In this document: piece after piece, positions 1 through 8,110 of the stretch
How the letters are laid out: each line of letters starts with the position of its first letter
Position numbering within the stretch: the first letter of the stretch is position 1
Assembly: GCF_900090235.1 (NCBI RefSeq)
Contig: NZ_LT607750.1
Coordinates: 1,810,501-1,874,500, forward strand
Reading direction: 5' to 3'
Length of the DNA: 64,000 nucleotides
From: Micromonospora echinaurantiaca
GTDB lineage: Bacteria > Actinomycetota > Actinomycetes > Mycobacteriales > Micromonosporaceae
Notes under the pieces: generated by a model
What the model saw: the letters and a program-made list of their open reading frames with translations, nothing else
Told to the model about the DNA's origin: nothing
Databases searched by the model: none
Position numbers and translations under genes: made by a program

Positions 1-1014
1 AAGCTGGTGCTGCTGACGCCGACCGACATCTGCGACACGGCCTGTGACTTCCCGCGCCTGCGGGACGAGCGGGTCGCCGCGGCGGCCGCGGCCGGCGCGG
101 TCGGCGTACTGGTCGCGGCACCGGGCCTCAGCTCGCTGGGCGCCGTTCCCACACAGAGCACCCAGTGCGCGGACGGGCCGCAGAGCTGCCCGGCGGTGCA
201 GCCGTACGCCGCGCTGCCGATCGTGTCCGTGCCGTACGCCGAGGCGGACCGCCTGATCAGGCGGCTCACGGCCGACTCGCGGAACATCCAGGTCGTGCTC
301 GGTGGCAGCGCCACCGCGACGGTCTACAGCGCCGCGTTCGGCACCGACGGCCAGATTCCGTCGAACCTGCCGTACCGGGCCCGGACGAAGGACTTCGACC
401 GGGTCGACCACTACTTCCACGCCGACCGGCCCGGCGAGGTCACCGACCTCACCTGGCTGCAGCAGGCGAAGTCCGGTGCGGCCGGGTACGCCCTGAACCT
501 GCCGCGCACCACCACCCAGCAGACCCTGACCACCTTCGTGAAGCGGCAGGGCGACGCCATCAACCGGTACGGCACCGCGTGGGCCGAGTACGCCGGAGCC
601 GGCATCCTCGGTCCCGCCGGCGGCGAGACGCAGGACGCGGTCCTCGGCGGCAGGAACAAGCTGCACTGGAACACGGGACCGACCGTGCCGGGGGCCGTGC
701 CGCAGGTCCGGACCAGGTCCGGCTTCACGGTCGCGACCGGGATGCTCTGCTCGGGTTGCCGGCAGGGTGACACCTTCTACCCGACCTTCTATCTCACCGG
801 CAGCGGCGGGGCCCGCCAGGCCATGATCGGCATCGTCAACGACACCGGTATCGCGGAGTTCTACTTCGGATCTCCGGCCTGCGAGGCGCCAGCCTGTGAC
901 TTCAGGCTGCTCAACCAGTCCGGCGACGAGATCGAACGTCGTTTGCAGCGAATCACGTTCGGTTTCGGCAGCGCCGGCAACACGCCGGATTCCATCCTGG
1001 GAGGCCGGCGATGA
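1..1014 (+). CDS. Secreted S8 (subtilase) peptidase, C-terminal part, cut by window edge
   Basis: The reading frame is open from the first base, so the true start lies upstream. The first ~100 residues look like a protease-associated (PA) domain (alternating Ala-rich helices and short strands, V-L-L-T-P start). A region with FDRVDHYFHADRPG and a later Gly-rich beta-sheet region follow, in the order seen downstream of the catalytic core in large actinobacterial Vpr-like subtilases. No catalytic Asp/His/Ser motif is visible here; it would lie upstream. The stop overlaps an ATG (ATGA, 1011-1014), and the next gene carries the domain that normally ends such proteins. The PA and subtilase assignment is by recalled family resemblance and is moderately sure. 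Confidence 0.6.
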   Translation, partial: KLVLLTPTDICDTACDFPRLRDERVAAAAAAGAVGVLVAAPGLSSLGAVPTQSTQCADGPQSCPAVQPYAALPIVSVPYAEADRLIRRLTADSRNIQVVLGGSATATVYSAAFGTDGQIPSNLPYRARTKDFDRVDHYFHADRPGEVTDLTWLQQAKSGAAGYALNLPRTTTQQTLTTFVKRQGDAINRYGTAWAEYAGAGILGPAGGETQDAVLGGRNKLHWNTGPTVPGAVPQVRTRSGFTVATGMLCSGCRQGDTFYPTFYLTGSGGARQAMIGIVNDTGIAEFYFGSPACEAPACDFRLLNQSGDEIERRLQRITFGFGSAGNTPDSILGGRR

Positions 1015-1043
1015 CGGTCGACACTGGTAAGGAGACCAACGCG

Positions 1044-1652
1044 ATGAACACGAGTGTGCCGTCGTCGCGGCGCCGGAAGGGAACCGTCGCGGCGCTGGTG
1101 ACCGCGGCCGTGTTCGCCCTCGGCTGCTCCGTCGGCGGGGACGTCGTCGGCTACGACCTGCCAGCGGAATCGGCCCGGTACACGTTCGAGGCGGAGACCA
1201 ACGGGGTCAAGACGGTGTGGGAGTACACCTCCGCCAAGCCGACCGAGGGGGACTCCCCGGAGTTGCAGCCGTGCATGGGCGACGTGCTCGGCAACAACGA
1301 GGCGACCTGCCGGCCGGAACCGCTGATCTTCCTGCGGTACGACCTCGGTCTGGCCCTGGACAACACGGCCCGGGCCGGGCGCGCCCACCAGATCACGGTG
1401 GTCGGCTACTACCAGGAGCGGCTCACCGCCCCGCCCACGGTGACCACGCTGCGGGTCGAGGCCAGCTTCGACGGTGGCCAGACCTGGCACCCGGCGACCA
1501 CCCGGACCGCCGGTAGGAACACCTTCACCGCGGAGATCAAGCACCCGGACCGGGAGCAGGCCGCCGAGGGCGTCGGGCTGCGGATCGCCGCTACCGACAG
1601 TGGGGGCAACACGGTGAAGCAGACCCTTCCCACCGCGTACCGGCTGCGCTGA
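1044..1652 (+). CDS. Lipoprotein carrying a subtilase C-terminal domain
   Basis: A strong AAGGAG (1029-1034) lies 9 nt before ATG 1044, so this start is preferred over the overlapping ATG at 1011. The product is 202 residues. A basic N-terminus (SSRRRKG) and hydrophobic stretch end in the lipobox FALGC, so it is probably membrane-anchored through a lipidated Cys. The mature part (ESARYTFEAE, FLRYDLGLALDNTARAG, VEASFDGGQTWHPA, LRIAATDSGGNTV) resembles the beta-sandwich that normally closes large secreted actinobacterial S8 peptidases. Here it follows the preceding peptidase gene as a separately exported protein. It may anchor or complete that enzyme; this is inference. Confidence 0.65.
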   Translation: MNTSVPSSRRRKGTVAALVTAAVFALGCSVGGDVVGYDLPAESARYTFEAETNGVKTVWEYTSAKPTEGDSPELQPCMGDVLGNNEATCRPEPLIFLRYDLGLALDNTARAGRAHQITVVGYYQERLTAPPTVTTLRVEASFDGGQTWHPATTRTAGRNTFTAEIKHPDREQAAEGVGLRIAATDSGGNTVKQTLPTAYRLR

Positions 1653-1715
1653 CGTGCCGCCGCACGGGTGACCGTGGGGTCGCCCGGCTGGGCCGTAGCA
1701 CCGGCACCGGCCAGC

Positions 1716-1756
1716 GCCGGAGGGAGCGCCCCCGATCACGGGACGCTCCCTCCGGC
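1716..1756. terminator. Bidirectional hairpin terminator
   Basis: Perfect 13-bp inverted arms (GCCGGAGGGAGCG at 1716-1728 and its complement at 1744-1756) with a 15-nt loop lie between the convergent lipoprotein and SnoaL genes. There is no U-tract, as is common in high-GC actinobacteria. Confidence 0.75.
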
Positions 1757-1764
1757 CCCTGCGC

Positions 1765-2631
1765 TCAGGGGTGCAGGTCGGTTCTCGCGGCGCCGCTGGC
1801 CGGGTCGTACGGGTAGGAGAGGTGCTGGTGGACCATGAGCCAGGCGCCGTCCCGGCGGGCGAAGACCCGGGTCCCGCGTGACCAACTCTCGACGGCCGGT
1901 CCGTCGGCCGGCCGCACGTGGACGCGGTTGAGGCCCCAGGCGACGGCGAGATCACCGTCGACCCGGATCGTCAGGTCGGGCACCTCCCAGCTGACCGCAC
2001 CGTCGCCGGCGGCGTCGAGGCCGGCCGCGCAGACCGCGCGTACCGCCTGGACGCCGACGTACCGCAGGGGCTGCTCGTGCTCGTAGGAGACGACGTCGTC
2101 GGCGATGGCGGCCATCAGGGCGTCCAGGTCCTTCGCGACGGTGCCGGCGAACCACCGCTCGTGGAGCTGGCGCACCTCCTGCTCGGCAGCGGCGGCGTCA
2201 CCGGTGCCGGCCGGGTCGGCGGTCGAGTCGACGCTCGGGAAGGAGTGGTGTTCGTGGGTGACGACCCATCGGCCCGCCCGCTTGCGCAGCCCGAGCGTGA
2301 GCCGCAGCCGGTTGTCCGGGGCGGCGGCGAGGTCGGCCGGGGTGCCGCAGCGCAGCAGGGCGTACGCGAACGCGACGTCGTCGCCGGCGGTGATCTTCAG
2401 CTCCTCGATCTCGAACGAGGCGCCCTGGGCCTGCCACCGAAAGAACGGCGGCCAGGTCTGCCGGTAGGCGTCGAGGCCGCGCACGCCGTCGTACGGCGGC
2501 GGCACGTCGAACATCACGATGTCCTCGTCGTGGTCGGCCAGGACCGTGGCGAGGTCTCCGCGGTGGACCGCCCCGGCCCACCGCTCGATCAGGGTACGGA
2601 TCTGTTCCTCGTTCGTCGGCATCGTCGGCAT
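1765..2631 (-). CDS. Tandem SnoaL-like / DUF4440-type protein
   Basis: The 288-residue product consists of two NTF2-fold (SnoaL-like) domains, about residues 6-135 and 145-285. Each starts with a helix containing the ERW motif (TLIERWAGAVHRGDL and QLHERWFAGTVAKDL) and ends with HEHHSFP or VHQHLSYP strands. SnoaL-like domains bind small ligands and sometimes act as isomerases or cyclases; no substrate can be read from the sequence. The start is the ATG at 2631, behind a GGAAGG box. The gene lies 62 nt downstream of an ECF sigma gene whose own C-terminus is SnoaL-like, so the two are probably co-transcribed. It may be a target or modulator of that sigma factor. Confidence 0.75.
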   Translation of the reverse strand: MPTMPTNEEQIRTLIERWAGAVHRGDLATVLADHDEDIVMFDVPPPYDGVRGLDAYRQTWPPFFRWQAQGASFEIEELKITAGDDVAFAYALLRCGTPADLAAAPDNRLRLTLGLRKRAGRWVVTHEHHSFPSVDSTADPAGTGDAAAAEQEVRQLHERWFAGTVAKDLDALMAAIADDVVSYEHEQPLRYVGVQAVRAVCAAGLDAAGDGAVSWEVPDLTIRVDGDLAVAWGLNRVHVRPADGPAVESWSRGTRVFARRDGAWLMVHQHLSYPYDPASGAARTDLHP

Positions 2632-2693
2632 CGTCGGCTCGGCCTTCCGGTTAATGGGTCCGTCAGGACTACAACCCCGGCCGGGGCGGAAAG

Positions 2694-3749
2694 TCATCGC
2701 GTGCCGACGATCTCCTCGCCGGGCAGCTCGGCGGGCAGGCCGTACGCGGGTAGGTGGGCGTCCAGGAACGAGACCACCTCGGCCACCCGCCGGCCCCGCA
2801 GGACGAGCAGGTCCAGGCCGCCCGGGAGGTACGCGGACCGGTCGTCGTCCCACAGGTAGGTACCGAACGCGAGCTGCCCGTTCGCCCGGGCGGGCAGGAA
2901 GCGCCAGCGGTGCCGGCCGGCCGCGTCGAGCAGGAAGCCGCGGATGTCGTCGTACCCCTGGTACCAGGCCCGCAGCGGCGGCATCGAGTAGCGCGCGTCC
3001 TCGGTCAGCATGGCCACGATGGCGTCGACGTCGCTGGCCTCCCACGCGGCCACGTACCGCTGGACCAGCTCGCGCAGCGCCGCGTCGCCCAGCGCGTCGA
3101 GGGTCCGCTGCTGGCTGGTCTCCGGCAGCAGCTCGGCCAGCACCCCGCGGGCGCGTTGCAGCGCGCTGTTGACCGCGGCGACAGTGGTTGCCAGCAGCTC
3201 GGCGGCCTCGCTGGCCGGGTAGCCGAGGACGTCGCGCAGCAGCAGGGCGGCGCGCTGCCGGGCCGTCAGGTGCTGCAGGGCGGCAACGAACGCCAGCTCC
3301 ACGCTCTCCCGCGCGACCACCCGGGCCTCCGGGTTCAGCCGGTCGGTCCAGCCCAGCAGCCGGTCGGGGTACGGTTCGAGCCACGCCGCCTCCGCCACAG
3401 GCGTGCCCTCCGGGCTCAGGTCGGTGGGCAGTTCGCGCCGCCTCCGGCGCTCGATCAGCGTGAGCGACCGGTTCGTCGCGATCTTGTACAGCCAGGGCCG
3501 GATCGACCCGTGGTCGGCCAGCCGGTCGAGGCCGCGCCAGGCCCGGTCCAGGGTGTCCTGGACGGCGTCCTCGGCGTCGTGCACCGACCCCAGCATCCGG
3601 TAGCAGTGCGCCCGCAGCTCGTCGCGCAGCGGCCCGACCAAGCGGCCGAAGGCGGCACCGTCACCGGCCCGGGCCGCGGCCAGCAGGTCGGCCACCGGGG
3701 ACCCGTCCGCCGGACCGGTCCGGCACCCGCCATCGTCGACCTGACCCAC
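2694..3749 (-). CDS. ECF RNA polymerase sigma factor, SigG/TIGR02960-like, with SnoaL-like tail
   Basis: A 351-residue sigma-70 family factor starting at GTG. Region 2 is seen in [19 protein letters not shown] and [11 protein letters not shown]; region 4 (helix-turn-helix) in [25 protein letters not shown]. The last ~130 residues ([20 protein letters not shown] onward) form an NTF2/SnoaL-like domain, typical of ECF factors without a classical anti-sigma, in which this domain controls activity. This architecture matches the SigG-type family. The gene is upstream of, and co-directional with, a SnoaL-like protein gene. No anti-sigma gene is adjacent. Confidence 0.85.
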   Translation of the reverse strand: MGQVDDGGCRTGPADGSPVADLLAAARAGDGAAFGRLVGPLRDELRAHCYRMLGSVHDAEDAVQDTLDRAWRGLDRLADHGSIRPWLYKIATNRSLTLIERRRRRELPTDLSPEGTPVAEAAWLEPYPDRLLGWTDRLNPEARVVARESVELAFVAALQHLTARQRAALLLRDVLGYPASEAAELLATTVAAVNSALQRARGVLAELLPETSQQRTLDALGDAALRELVQRYVAAWEASDVDAIVAMLTEDARYSMPPLRAWYQGYDDIRGFLLDAAGRHRWRFLPARANGQLAFGTYLWDDDRSAYLPGGLDLLVLRGRRVAEVVSFLDAHLPAYGLPAELPGEEIVGTR

Positions 3750-3811
3750 CCCCGCACGTTAGCGCGACCGGGCCGGTCACGGCACTGGGGAGCACCGGTG
3801 CCCACTCTGAT

Positions 3812-3835
3812 CCGGAAGGTTTCCAAAACTTCCGG
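3812..3835. promoter_or_regulatory. Upstream inverted repeat of xylanase gene
   Basis: CCGGAAG and CTTCCGG arms are separated by 10 nt (3819-3828), making a near-palindrome about 390 nt before the xylanase start. It could be a second binding site for the regulator acting at 3967-3985, but it also lies close to the sigma gene start at 3749. The rest of the 3750-4225 interval holds no plausible gene. Confidence 0.35.
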
Positions 3836-3966
3836 TTCCTCGCCCCTCATTCCGGCCACGCCGGATGGCGCTGCCATCCACAGCTGCAGGCGCGGGGATC
3901 TGCCGCAGCAGACCCAGCTGGGCAAATGTCTTTTGTGGACTCGTTCGGCCTCCGGGCAGGCTCCGA

Positions 3967-3985
3967 AACATTTCCGAGAAATGTT
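3967..3985 (+). promoter_or_regulatory. Probable operator of xylanase gene
   Basis: A perfect inverted repeat AACATTT-CCGAG-AAATGTT sits directly on the -35 hexamer of the promoter at 3984-4013, a position suited to repression. The binding protein is not identifiable here. Confidence 0.55.
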
Positions 3986-4013
3986 GACACCTTCGCGCGG
4001 CCGAGTCGATACT
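3984..4013 (+). promoter_or_regulatory. Promoter of GH11 xylanase
   Basis: TTGACA (3984-3989), an 18-nt spacer, then GATACT (4008-4013). The predicted transcript has a ~205-nt leader. The -35 overlaps the palindrome at 3967-3985. Confidence 0.6.
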
Positions 4014-4225
4014 TTCGCCATCGACAGACCTCGACATCCGTCGATCCGGGTCACCCACCGCGACCCGGCCCGCCGGTCACCGACCCGCACGGCGACCGGT
4101 CAACCCCACCACGTCGTACGACGCCGACGCGCGGTGGCCGCCACCCCGACCGCCGGCCGCCGCGCCCGGGGTCGTACCAGGCTGCCTGGCCTCCCCGCCA
4201 GCCATCACGAGGAGGAAGCACGCTC

Positions 4226-5215
4226 ATGAACGACGTCCCCGTCCGACCGCCGCAACACCGCCGAGGCCGCCTCAGACTGCTCGTCGGCGGCGCCTGCGCC
4301 CTGGCGCTCGTCGTGGCCACCACGATGCTGCCCGGTGTCGCCAGCGCGGCCGTGACCTCCAACCAGACCGGCACCCACAACGGCTACTTCTACTCGTTCT
4401 GGACCGACAGTGCCGGGACGGTCTCCATGGAACTGGGCTCCGGTGGCAACTACAGCACGTCCTGGCGCAACACCGGCAACTTCGTCGCCGGCAAGGGCTG
4501 GAGCACCGGAGGCCGCCGCAGCGTGAGCTACTCGGGCAGCTTCAACCCGTCCGGCAACGCCTACCTGACGCTCTACGGGTGGACCCGGAACCCGCTGGTG
4601 GAGTACTACATCGTGGACAACTGGGGCACCTACCGGCCCACCGGCACCTACAAGGGCACCGTGACCAGCGACGGCGGCACGTACGACATCTACCAGACGA
4701 CGCGGTACAACGCCCCGTCCATCGAGGGCACCAGGACCTTCAACCAGTACTGGAGCGTGCGGCAGTCGAAGCGCACCGGCGGCACCATCACCTCCGGCAA
4801 CCACTTCGACGCCTGGGCCAGCAAGGGCATGAGCCTGGGCAGCCACGACTACATGATCATGGCCACCGAGGGATACCAGAGCAGCGGCAACTCCAACATC
4901 ACCGTGGGCGGCTCCGGCGGCGGTGGTGGCGGTGGTGGCGGTGGTGGTGGTGGCTGCACCGCGACCCTGTCGGCCGGCCAGCAGTGGAGCGACCGCTACA
5001 ACCTCAACGTCTCGGTCTCCGGCTCCAGCAGTTGGACCGTGACGATGAACGTTCCGTCCCCCGCCAGGATCATCGCCACCTGGAACATCAACGCCAGCTA
5101 CCCGACCGCCCAGCAACTGGTCGCCACGCCCAACGGCAGCGGCAACAACTGGGGCGTGACCATCCAGCACAACGGCACCTACACCTGGCCGACGGTCTCC
5201 TGCAGCACGGGCTGA
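4226..5215 (+). CDS. Secreted GH11 endo-1,4-beta-xylanase with CBM2
   Basis: Cleaves internal beta-1,4 bonds of xylan outside the cell. The 329-residue product starts at the ATG behind AGGAGGA. It has a signal peptide (basic start, hydrophobic core, cleavage near VASA-AV at ~41), a GH11 jelly-roll domain (~42-228), a polyglycine linker (~228-243) and a short CBM2-type cellulose/xylan-binding module (244-329) framed by Cys244 and Cys326. The two catalytic glutamates are visible: E126 in [12 protein letters not shown] and E215 in [10 protein letters not shown]. The gene is monocistronic, preceded by a promoter with an overlapping operator and followed by a strong hairpin. Confidence 0.95.
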   Translation: MNDVPVRPPQHRRGRLRLLVGGACALALVVATTMLPGVASAAVTSNQTGTHNGYFYSFWTDSAGTVSMELGSGGNYSTSWRNTGNFVAGKGWSTGGRRSVSYSGSFNPSGNAYLTLYGWTRNPLVEYYIVDNWGTYRPTGTYKGTVTSDGGTYDIYQTTRYNAPSIEGTRTFNQYWSVRQSKRTGGTITSGNHFDAWASKGMSLGSHDYMIMATEGYQSSGNSNITVGGSGGGGGGGGGGGGGCTATLSAGQQWSDRYNLNVSVSGSSSWTVTMNVPSPARIIATWNINASYPTAQQLVATPNGSGNNWGVTIQHNGTYTWPTVSCSTG

Positions 5216-5235
5216 CCCCGAGGTCGCACCACCGC

Positions 5236-5273
5236 CCGGTGGCGCACCGGACCGCGATCCGGCGCGCCACCGG
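5236..5273. terminator. Terminator after xylanase
   Basis: Inverted arms CCGGTGGCGC (5236-5245) and GCGCCACCGG (5264-5273) with a further internal CCGG pairing, between convergent genes. Confidence 0.65.
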
Positions 5274-5303
5274 CATCGCGGCCGCGAACGATGGTGAGCG
5301 CCA

Positions 5304-5741
5304 TCAGGTGCCCGACGTGAGCATGGCGACCTCCATGATCAGCACTCCGGTCGCGGCGACGGCGGCGAGGGAGTGGACGAGCGCGTCGGTCGGCGTCTCC
5401 TCCTTCTCGAACACCTTGGCCAGTGCCAGCAGGATCGTCGTGACGGCGGCGAACGGGCCAGCACAAGAGATGACGATGAGAACGGTCTCGTACAGGTTTT
5501 CGGCCGTGTGGTCGAGGCCCAGCGCCGCGACCCGGGGTGCGGCGTAGATCGCCATGACCCCGAGGACGATGGTGACCACGCCGACGCGCAGCACGTCATC
5601 GACGGGCACGGCTGGCTTCGCGGCTGCTGTGCGGCTCCCGGGCTGCCGGCGTCCCTGGGATATCTGGATCACTGCCGCGGTGCTCTGCACCAGGGCCGCC
5701 ACGATCACCAACCACTGCACCCAGGACGCGTCCGGCGACAC
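5304..5741 (-). CDS. Small integral membrane protein of unknown function
   Basis: A 145-residue protein starting at GTG behind a GGGAGG box. About four hydrophobic segments are visible: residues ~7-27 (WLVIVAALVQSTAAVIQI), ~50-70 (VLRVGVVTIVLGVMAIYAA), ~83-108 (LYETVLIVISCAGPFAAVTTILLAL) and ~122-142. A polar, proline-containing loop follows the first segment. No family was recognised. It is convergent with the xylanase gene and divergent from the lipoprotein gene at 5915. Confidence 0.55.
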   Translation of the reverse strand: MSPDASWVQWLVIVAALVQSTAAVIQISQGRRQPGSRTAAAKPAVPVDDVLRVGVVTIVLGVMAIYAAPRVAALGLDHTAENLYETVLIVISCAGPFAAVTTILLALAKVFEKEETPTDALVHSLAAVAATGVLIMEVAMLTSGT

Positions 5742-5914
5742 CCTCGACCTCCCGTCGGCGGACCGATGTCGATGTTGGCATCCTCGGACATGGCATCAAG
5801 GTCCTGCTCGCCCACGCGCGCCGGTCCGGGCTGCGCCAGTGCGGCCGCTACGGCTCGAAGACCGCTGTCCTATGCTGCGCGTCACGAATCCCCGGGCCCT
5901 GGAGAGGACGGCAG

Positions 5915-6799
5915 ATGAGGCGTCAGCCGCACCTGGTTGTCGCCGCCGCGCTGACCGCCGTCCTGGTGTCGGGGTGCGCCGCGCCGCCGGCGGGCACCGA
6001 CGGCGAACTGGTCGACGACTGGCGCGAACTGCCGGCCGCGCAACAGTTCACGCCCCGGGCCGGCGACTGTCACGCGGTCGCCGATCCGACCGTGGAGAAC
6101 CACCAGCCGGTGGACTGCCGGCAACCCTACGTCCTGGAGACGATCCACGTCGGGACGTTCACCGGTGAGCTGGCCGAGCGTCCCATCCCGCCCCGGTTCC
6201 ATTCGGCCGTCATGCGTCCCGCGTTCGCCGAGTGCGACGCCAAGGCGCGGGCGTTCGTCGGCGGGGACTGGCGCGACGGACGGCTGGGGGTGCAGGCGGT
6301 GCCGCCGTCGGTGCCGGGGTGGCAGGGCGGGGCACGCTGGTTCCGCTGTGACCTGTTCGTGCTCAGCGGCCACAGCAGCGCCAACGGCTCGCCCGATTCG
6401 ATCATGAAACAGGCCGGCAGCCTGCGCGACGTCCTGACGGGAACGTCGCCGCTCGCGCTCACCTGCTTCGACCTCGACGACTGGTACGCGCTGGACCCGG
6501 TTGGCTGCGCCGATCCGCACCGCTACGAGTACGTCGGTATCTGGACGACCCCGGTGCAGCGGCGCGCCGACGTGGACCGCGACCCGGAGGCCGTGCACGC
6601 CCGGTGCCGGACGCTGGTCTACCGGTACGCGAAGGTGCCGGCCGGCCGCGAGGTGCGCACCGGGACGACCTACCGGCTGCCGTCGGAGCAGGGCTGGGCG
6701 CGCGGCGACCGTGGGGTGCGCTGCTTCTTCTGGAGCGGGGGTCCCGCCATCAACCGTTCGGTACGGGGCAGCGGCGCCTCGGCCATCAAGATCCCCTGA
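5915..6799 (+). CDS. Septum-formation-type lipoprotein with two repeats
   Basis: A 294-residue exported protein with lipobox LVSGC after a hydrophobic signal, hence probably lipid-anchored on the outer face of the membrane. It contains two copies of a Cys-containing module of the Septum_form type: first AGDCHAV...PVDCRQPYVLETIHVGTF with a later AFAECDAKARAFVG, second LTCFDLDDWYALDPVGCADPHRYEYVGIW with a later HARCRTLVYRY. Such domains are common in actinobacterial envelope proteins, where the name is historical and the function is not established. ATG follows GGAGAGG. It appears to be a single-gene unit. Confidence 0.75.
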   Translation: MRRQPHLVVAAALTAVLVSGCAAPPAGTDGELVDDWRELPAAQQFTPRAGDCHAVADPTVENHQPVDCRQPYVLETIHVGTFTGELAERPIPPRFHSAVMRPAFAECDAKARAFVGGDWRDGRLGVQAVPPSVPGWQGGARWFRCDLFVLSGHSSANGSPDSIMKQAGSLRDVLTGTSPLALTCFDLDDWYALDPVGCADPHRYEYVGIWTTPVQRRADVDRDPEAVHARCRTLVYRYAKVPAGREVRTGTTYRLPSEQGWARGDRGVRCFFWSGGPAINRSVRGSGASAIKIP

Positions 6800-6806
6800 G
6801 GCGGGA

Positions 6807-6827
6807 GCCGCCCCGTACGGGGTCGGC
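6807..6827. terminator. Short GC-rich palindrome between convergent genes
   Basis: GCCG-C-CCCCGTACGGGG-T-CGGC type dyad between the lipoprotein and GNAT genes. There is almost no loop, so terminator function is uncertain. Confidence 0.35.
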
Positions 6828-6843
6828 CCGGTCGACGGTCACC

Positions 6844-7419
6844 TCACGGCTGAGCCGGTCGTAGCTCCAGCGCCCAGGTCTGGCCGATGAGGTCACGGCC
6901 GAAGCTGTGGTGCCGGTGCTCGTCCACCAGCTGGAAGCCGGCGGCCTGGTAGATGCGCCGGGCCGCGACCAGGACGTCGTTGGTCCACAGCAGCAGCTGG
7001 CGGTAGCCGGTGGCCCGGGCGAACTCGACGCAGGTGTTCACCAGCCGGGTACCCAGCCGCCGGCCGCGAGCGGCGGGGTCGACCAGCAGGATGCGCAGCT
7101 TCGCCGTGTTCTCCAGCGCGCCCGGTCCGTCGGCCGCGACGCAGAAGACGCAGCCGACCCGTTCGCCGCCGAGTTCGGCGATCCAGGCGGCCTCCCGTAC
7201 CGGATCGTGGCTGTCGGCGTAGTCGGCGACGATCCGGGCGACCAGCGCCTCGAACGAGACGTCCCAGCCGAACTCCCGCGCGTAGAACTCGCCGTGGGCC
7301 ATCACCACCCAGCCCAGGTCGCCCGGCTGGTCCGCGCGGCGGATGCGGAGCTGATCCCGGGCGTCGCCCGACGGGCCGTCCGGGGACGCCGCGGGAACCG
7401 GCTGGACCGGCACGGACAT
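6844..7419 (-). CDS. GNAT family N-acetyltransferase
   Basis: Transfers an acetyl group from acetyl-CoA to an unidentified acceptor. The 191-residue product has a single GNAT fold. Visible are the acetyl-CoA binding loop VDPAARGRRLGTRLVNTCVEFA (Q/RxxGxG/A-like, ~118-135) and the C-terminal NDVLVAARRIYQAAGFQLV motif. The N-terminal ~27 residues are a disordered Pro/Ser/Gly-rich extension. It is often described in actinobacteria as the transferase half of MarR-GNAT proteins, but no MarR domain is present here. It is divergent from the TetR gene at 7497 across a short intergenic region with an inverted repeat, so it is a probable target of that regulator. Confidence 0.85.
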   Translation of the reverse strand: MSVPVQPVPAASPDGPSGDARDQLRIRRADQPGDLGWVVMAHGEFYAREFGWDVSFEALVARIVADYADSHDPVREAAWIAELGGERVGCVFCVAADGPGALENTAKLRILLVDPAARGRRLGTRLVNTCVEFARATGYRQLLLWTNDVLVAARRIYQAAGFQLVDEHRHHSFGRDLIGQTWALELRPAQP

Positions 7420-7458
7420 GGCTGCCTCCTCGACGTCGGCCGCCCGACCGTGGGCGGC

Positions 7459-7478
7459 ACTGACACGACTGTTTCAGT
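7459..7478. promoter_or_regulatory. Candidate TetR operator
   Basis: ACTGA (7459-7463) and TCAGT (7474-7478) form an inverted repeat with 10-nt spacing in the 77-nt gap between the divergent GNAT and TetR genes. A smaller palindrome ACTGTTTCAGT (7468-7478) overlaps it. Confidence 0.45.
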
Positions 7479-7496
7479 ATGGCAGCATGCGGAACC

Positions 7497-8096
7497 ATGT
7501 CCACCGCTGATGCGTCGGAGCGGGCCGCCGAGGGGACGGCCCCGTCGGCGCGACACGTCGAACTACGGGAGGCCGCCTACCGGTACGTCCTCGAACACGG
7601 CCTGGGGGACATGTCGTTGCGTCCGCTGGCCACGGCGATCGGCTCCAGTCCCCGGGTGCTGCTGTACCTCTTCGGCAGCAAGGACGGTCTGGTGCGCACC
7701 CTGCTCGCCCGCGCCCGCACCGACGAACTGCGCCTGCTGCGCGGCCTCGCCGAACCCGGCGAGGCGCCCGGCGACCTACGGACGGTCGCCGAAGGACTGT
7801 GGGCCTGGCTGGCCGCTCCGCGGCACCGGTCCCTGCTGGTGCTCTGGGTGGAGGCGTACGCCCGGTCCCTGGTTGAACCCGACGGCCCCTGGGCCGACTT
7901 CGCCCGGGCCACTGTGCAGGACTGGCTCGACGTGCTCGCCCGCGCACAGCCCGCCGCACAGCGGGACACCGCGGCGGGCCGGGCGGAGCGCAGCGCGGTC
8001 CTCGCCGTCCTGCGCGGAGCGCTGCTCGACCTGCTCGCCACCGGCGACGTCGAACGCACCACGGCTGCCGTACGGCACGCGCTGGGCCAGCGCTGA
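7497..8096 (+). CDS. TetR/AcrR family transcriptional regulator
   Basis: A 199-residue regulator. The N-terminal helix-turn-helix is at ~25-65 (LGDMSLRPLATAIGSSPRVLLYLFGSKDGLV), with an unusual LYLF in place of the common LYHYF. The rest is an all-helical ligand-binding domain with a central W-rich helix (EGLWAWLAAPRHRSLLVLWVEAYA). An in-frame ATG at 7479 directly abuts the operator, so the ATG at 7497 (behind GCGGA) is preferred, though this is not certain. It probably represses itself and the divergent acetyltransferase. The inducing ligand is unknown. Confidence 0.85.
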   Translation: MSTADASERAAEGTAPSARHVELREAAYRYVLEHGLGDMSLRPLATAIGSSPRVLLYLFGSKDGLVRTLLARARTDELRLLRGLAEPGEAPGDLRTVAEGLWAWLAAPRHRSLLVLWVEAYARSLVEPDGPWADFARATVQDWLDVLARAQPAAQRDTAAGRAERSAVLAVLRGALLDLLATGDVERTTAAVRHALGQR

Positions 8097-8110
8097 CGCC
8101 TCCGACGTAC

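Noticed and set aside
1765..3384. A single 539-residue minus-strand protein covering the SnoaL gene and part of the sigma gene
   Set aside because: The N-terminal part is low-complexity Arg/Ala/Pro sequence, antisense-frame to the sigma gene; the SnoaL protein begins at ATG 2631 with its own ribosome-binding site.
4912..4956. Polyglycine codon run as a mobile or triplet-repeat element
   Set aside because: It is the linker between the xylanase and its CBM2; high-GC secreted enzymes often have such linkers.
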